From positions 4,035-18,789 of the forward strand of contig DCDG01000029.1 in the NCBI GenBank assembly GCA_002316315.1: a stretch of DNA of 14,755 bases. Reading direction: 5' to 3'. Positions 13,049-14,755 of the stretch are shown piece after piece. Both the position numbers and the translations under genes were made by a program. This DNA comes from Candidatus Aminicenantes bacterium UBA1061. GTDB lineage: Bacteria > Acidobacteriota > Aminicenantia > Aminicenantales > Saccharicenantaceae. The stretch's first letter is position 1; each line of letters opens with the position of its first letter. Below the pieces are notes generated by a model. That model saw nothing but the letters and a program-made list of their open reading frames with translations. It was not told the origin of the DNA and did not search any database.

Positions 13049-14755
13049 CTAAAGCGGAAGAGTAATCTCAAAAGTGGTTAAGCCTGGCTGGCTTGAAGCC
13101 CGGATTGTTCCGCCATAAAGCTCAATAATGGCTTTAGCAATAGACAGGCCAAGACCGGCGCCACCAGCTTCGGAATAGTAATGACTGGCGCGGTAGAAGC
13201 GATCAAAGATAAACGGCAGTTTGTCCGGCGGAATGCCTGGACCAGTGTTGGAGACGGTAACGACAACTTTATCGTCCTGACGGTCGGCCCTGATACGTAT
13301 TTCCCCATCGGGCTCGTTGTAATTGATGGCATTTTTTAAAAGATTGAGCCAGGCCCGGCGGAGCTGGTTAGAATCGGCGCGGATGACAATGGCCGGGTCA
13401 ATTTCATTATAAAATTTGATGCCAGGCGGAAAGGATTGGCCCATAGCTTTAGATTCTGAAGAGGCGGAAGCCCCGGATTTGGTGGCTGCTTCACCCTGCC
13501 CTTCATTCTGGAGCCGGTTCCAGGACTCATCTATCATGTGACGCAAGTTGACCGGACGGAGATCGAGAGACTTCTGGCCGGCCTCCATTCTCGCCAGGAG
13601 CAGCAGGTCCTCCAGAATGTTTTCCATTTCCTGGGCCGTCGCCAGCACCTCGCTTATTGTCTGCTGATAATCTTCGGCCGAGCGTGGCTTGCGGATTGAA
13701 ACTTCGAGTTCGTTAATCATGGCCGCCAGCGGTGTGCGCAGCTCGTGGGAGGAGTCAGCGGTGAACCTGCGCTCACGCTCAAAAGCCAGCTGCAGGCGGT
13801 CGAGGGCGGCGTTTAATTGCTCAACAAGAGGAATCAGCTCCCGGTCAAAATTTTCCTCCTTTATTCTTATATCGAGGTTACTGCCGGAGATTTCCCGGAG
13901 AGTAGTGGTTATCTGATGGACAGGACGGAGAGCCCATGAAGATAAGAAGAGGCCGCCGGCGGTGGAAAGCGCCAGGAGGAAAAGGCCCGAAATAATGAGT
14001 AGGCGGCGAAGAGCCTCTAAGTCCTCATCAAGCGGGAGGCTCGATTTGACCAGAGCGAGATAAACTCCTTCCTCGGGAAGGAAACGTGGCACGGCGGGCA
14101 CTTCGTCTTCAGGCGGCAGGGGCAGATAATAAAATAAAACGCGATATGATGGCCTGGACTCGGCTGGGACGCGGTCGGAGTGCAGACCGGTGTCAGTGCG
14201 GGGAACGGTGGCAGTGTCGGGACCGGTGGCAGCGTGGTGGCCGGTGTCAGCGCGGTCAGTATGGTCCTTAACGATCGCTTTCAATTTTATTGTATAGCTG
14301 GCCGGTCCGGACAATTGTTTAGTGCGGTAATCGCCGAGAAGTTCAGCCAGACGTTGTTCAAGAGAGTCGATGGATTTTTCACCGGCTGAAAGCTCAGCGC
14401 GAACAGATTGCTCATTTTTGGCCTGGCTGAGCGAAGACAAAGACGCTGGAGCAGATGGAGACACAGCAGCAGAGAGAGATGCTGGAACTGACGGAGACGC
14501 GGGTGAAGGCTCCGGCTCTGATGAAGGTTCAGGGAGAGAAGCAGACCCCGGTGCAACTGCAGGCTCTGGTGCTGGCCCAGGCGGCCGCCGCAGAATTATT
14601 TTGCCCGCCGGATCATAAATAAAAAAGCTCGTAGCCGGCTCAATCGAGTTGAGTTTGGACTTTAGCCAGGCGAGAGAATTATCTTCCCCCTGGGCCAGGA
14701 AGTTGGAAATGGACAGCGCGGTCAGGTGGAGCCCGGCATCAAACTTTTCATAGAG
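13049..14755 (-). CDS. Sensor histidine kinase (partial; N-terminus beyond right edge)
   Basis: The frame stays open from the stop at 13049 to the last base, so 568 C-terminal residues are visible and the true start lies outside; the GTG at 14464 is not the start. Visible order: periplasmic sensor domain, TM helix (about 249-275), HAMP linker, dimerisation helix with phospho-acceptor His337 (SSHELRTPL), then the ATPase domain with N-box NLLKNAINYN, TGPGI, FDRFYRAS and GAGLGLSIA. The layout resembles CusS-type kinases. The sensor domain contains a Pro/Ser/Ala-rich insert (about residues 58-110) and a His/Asp/Thr-rich hexapeptide repeat. A third low-complexity insert (EAATKSGASASSESK) interrupts the region before the N-box. 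The response regulator is probably just outside the window. Same-strand PepSY and efflux genes follow. Confidence 0.93.
   Translation of the reverse strand, partial: LYEKFDAGLHLTALSISNFLAQGEDNSLAWLKSKLNSIEPATSFFIYDPAGKIILRRPPGPAPEPAVAPGSASLPEPSSEPEPSPASPSVPASLSAAVSPSAPASLSSLSQAKNEQSVRAELSAGEKSIDSLEQRLAELLGDYRTKQLSGPASYTIKLKAIVKDHTDRADTGHHAATGPDTATVPRTDTGLHSDRVPAESRPSYRVLFYYLPLPPEDEVPAVPRFLPEEGVYLALVKSSLPLDEDLEALRRLLIISGLFLLALSTAGGLFLSSWALRPVHQITTTLREISGSNLDIRIKEENFDRELIPLVEQLNAALDRLQLAFERERRFTADSSHELRTPLAAMINELEVSIRKPRSAEDYQQTISEVLATAQEMENILEDLLLLARMEAGQKSLDLRPVNLRHMIDESWNRLQNEGQGEAATKSGASASSESKAMGQSFPPGIKFYNEIDPAIVIRADSNQLRRAWLNLLKNAINYNEPDGEIRIRADRQDDKVVVTVSNTGPGIPPDKLPFIFDRFYRASHYYSEAGGAGLGLSIAKAIIELYGGTIRASSQPGLTTFEITLPL
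14185..14256 (-). repeat. 18-bp tandem minisatellite in the kinase sensor domain, four units
   Basis: Units at 14185-14202, 14203-14220, 14221-14238 and 14239-14256 fit the + strand pattern GACCGGTGKCAGYGYGGK with a few mismatches each. On the coding strand they encode degenerate hexapeptides RADTGH, HAATGP, DTATVP and RTDTGL. A weaker, shifted fifth unit may precede them at about 14167-14184. Confidence 0.8.
14442..14513 (-). repeat. 36-bp imperfect tandem repeat in the kinase Pro/Ser-rich insert
   Basis: GACGCTGGAGCAGATGGAG at 14442 is matched 36 bp later by GATGCTGGAACTGACGGAG at 14478. Similarity fades toward the end of each unit. On the coding strand it gives the repeated 9-residue strings SPSVPASLS and SPSAPASLS with a 12-residue period. 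The neighbouring sequence to 14580 continues as alternating Pro-x dipeptides. Confidence 0.6.

Noticed and set aside
13049..14464. Complete kinase gene starting at the GTG at 14464
   Set aside because: The frame continues without a stop to base 14755 and encodes plausible sensor-domain sequence, so the GTG is internal and the gene is cut by the window edge.
14185..14513. CRISPR array
   Set aside because: The repeats are contiguous, degenerate, in frame with the kinase gene and have no spacers.

Overview
The window looks like chromosome from a diderm (Gram-negative type) bacterium. It encodes two lipoproteins with a lipobox cysteine, a TolC-type outer-membrane factor and a tripartite RND pump. 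GC content is roughly 50% by eye. NikR, a metal ECF transporter, long low-complexity protein inserts and REP-like palindromes would fit an anaerobic lineage near Acidobacteriota, Aminicenantota or Desulfobacterota. That placement is a guess; no marker gene is present.

Layout. (1) Positions 1-3044, + strand, form a metal-uptake block: the 3' end of a SAM-dependent methyltransferase, an ECF transmembrane subunit (CbiQ/NikQ type), an ECF ATPase (CbiO/NikO type) and the nickel regulator NikR. NikR retains all four nickel ligands, so nickel is the likely substrate. The substrate-binding M/N components are not in view and may lie upstream. (2) Positions 3045-5712 hold a two-gene + strand cassette, a PEGA-domain lipoprotein and an ERCC4/XPF-family nuclease. 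It is bracketed by two same-orientation copies of an imperfect palindrome, GGGAC-N10-GTCCC. The right copy also works on paper as a terminator and supplies the last codons of the convergent pump gene. (3) Positions 14755-5703, - strand, read in transcription order: sensor histidine kinase (running off the right edge), a secreted double-PepSY protein, TolC-family outer-membrane lipoprotein, HlyD-family adaptor and RND permease. The last three form a complete tripartite efflux system. TolC and the adaptor overlap by ATGA.

How the genes may work together. The left block would import nickel under NikR control. The right block is a kinase plus PepSY protein next to an efflux pump, as in envelope-stress or toxic-compound responses. 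The pump's TM4 motif carries an Asp-Asp pair typical of drug/hydrophobe (HAE) pumps rather than metal pumps, so a link between pump and nickel is not supported by motif.

Unusual themes. Several proteins carry low-complexity inserts or tails at domain boundaries. The histidine kinase sensor region contains an 18-bp tandem minisatellite (four units) and a 36-bp repeat. A 14-bp tandem duplication covers the cbiO start codon. Several genes have long purine-rich leaders instead of a strong Shine-Dalgarno sequence.
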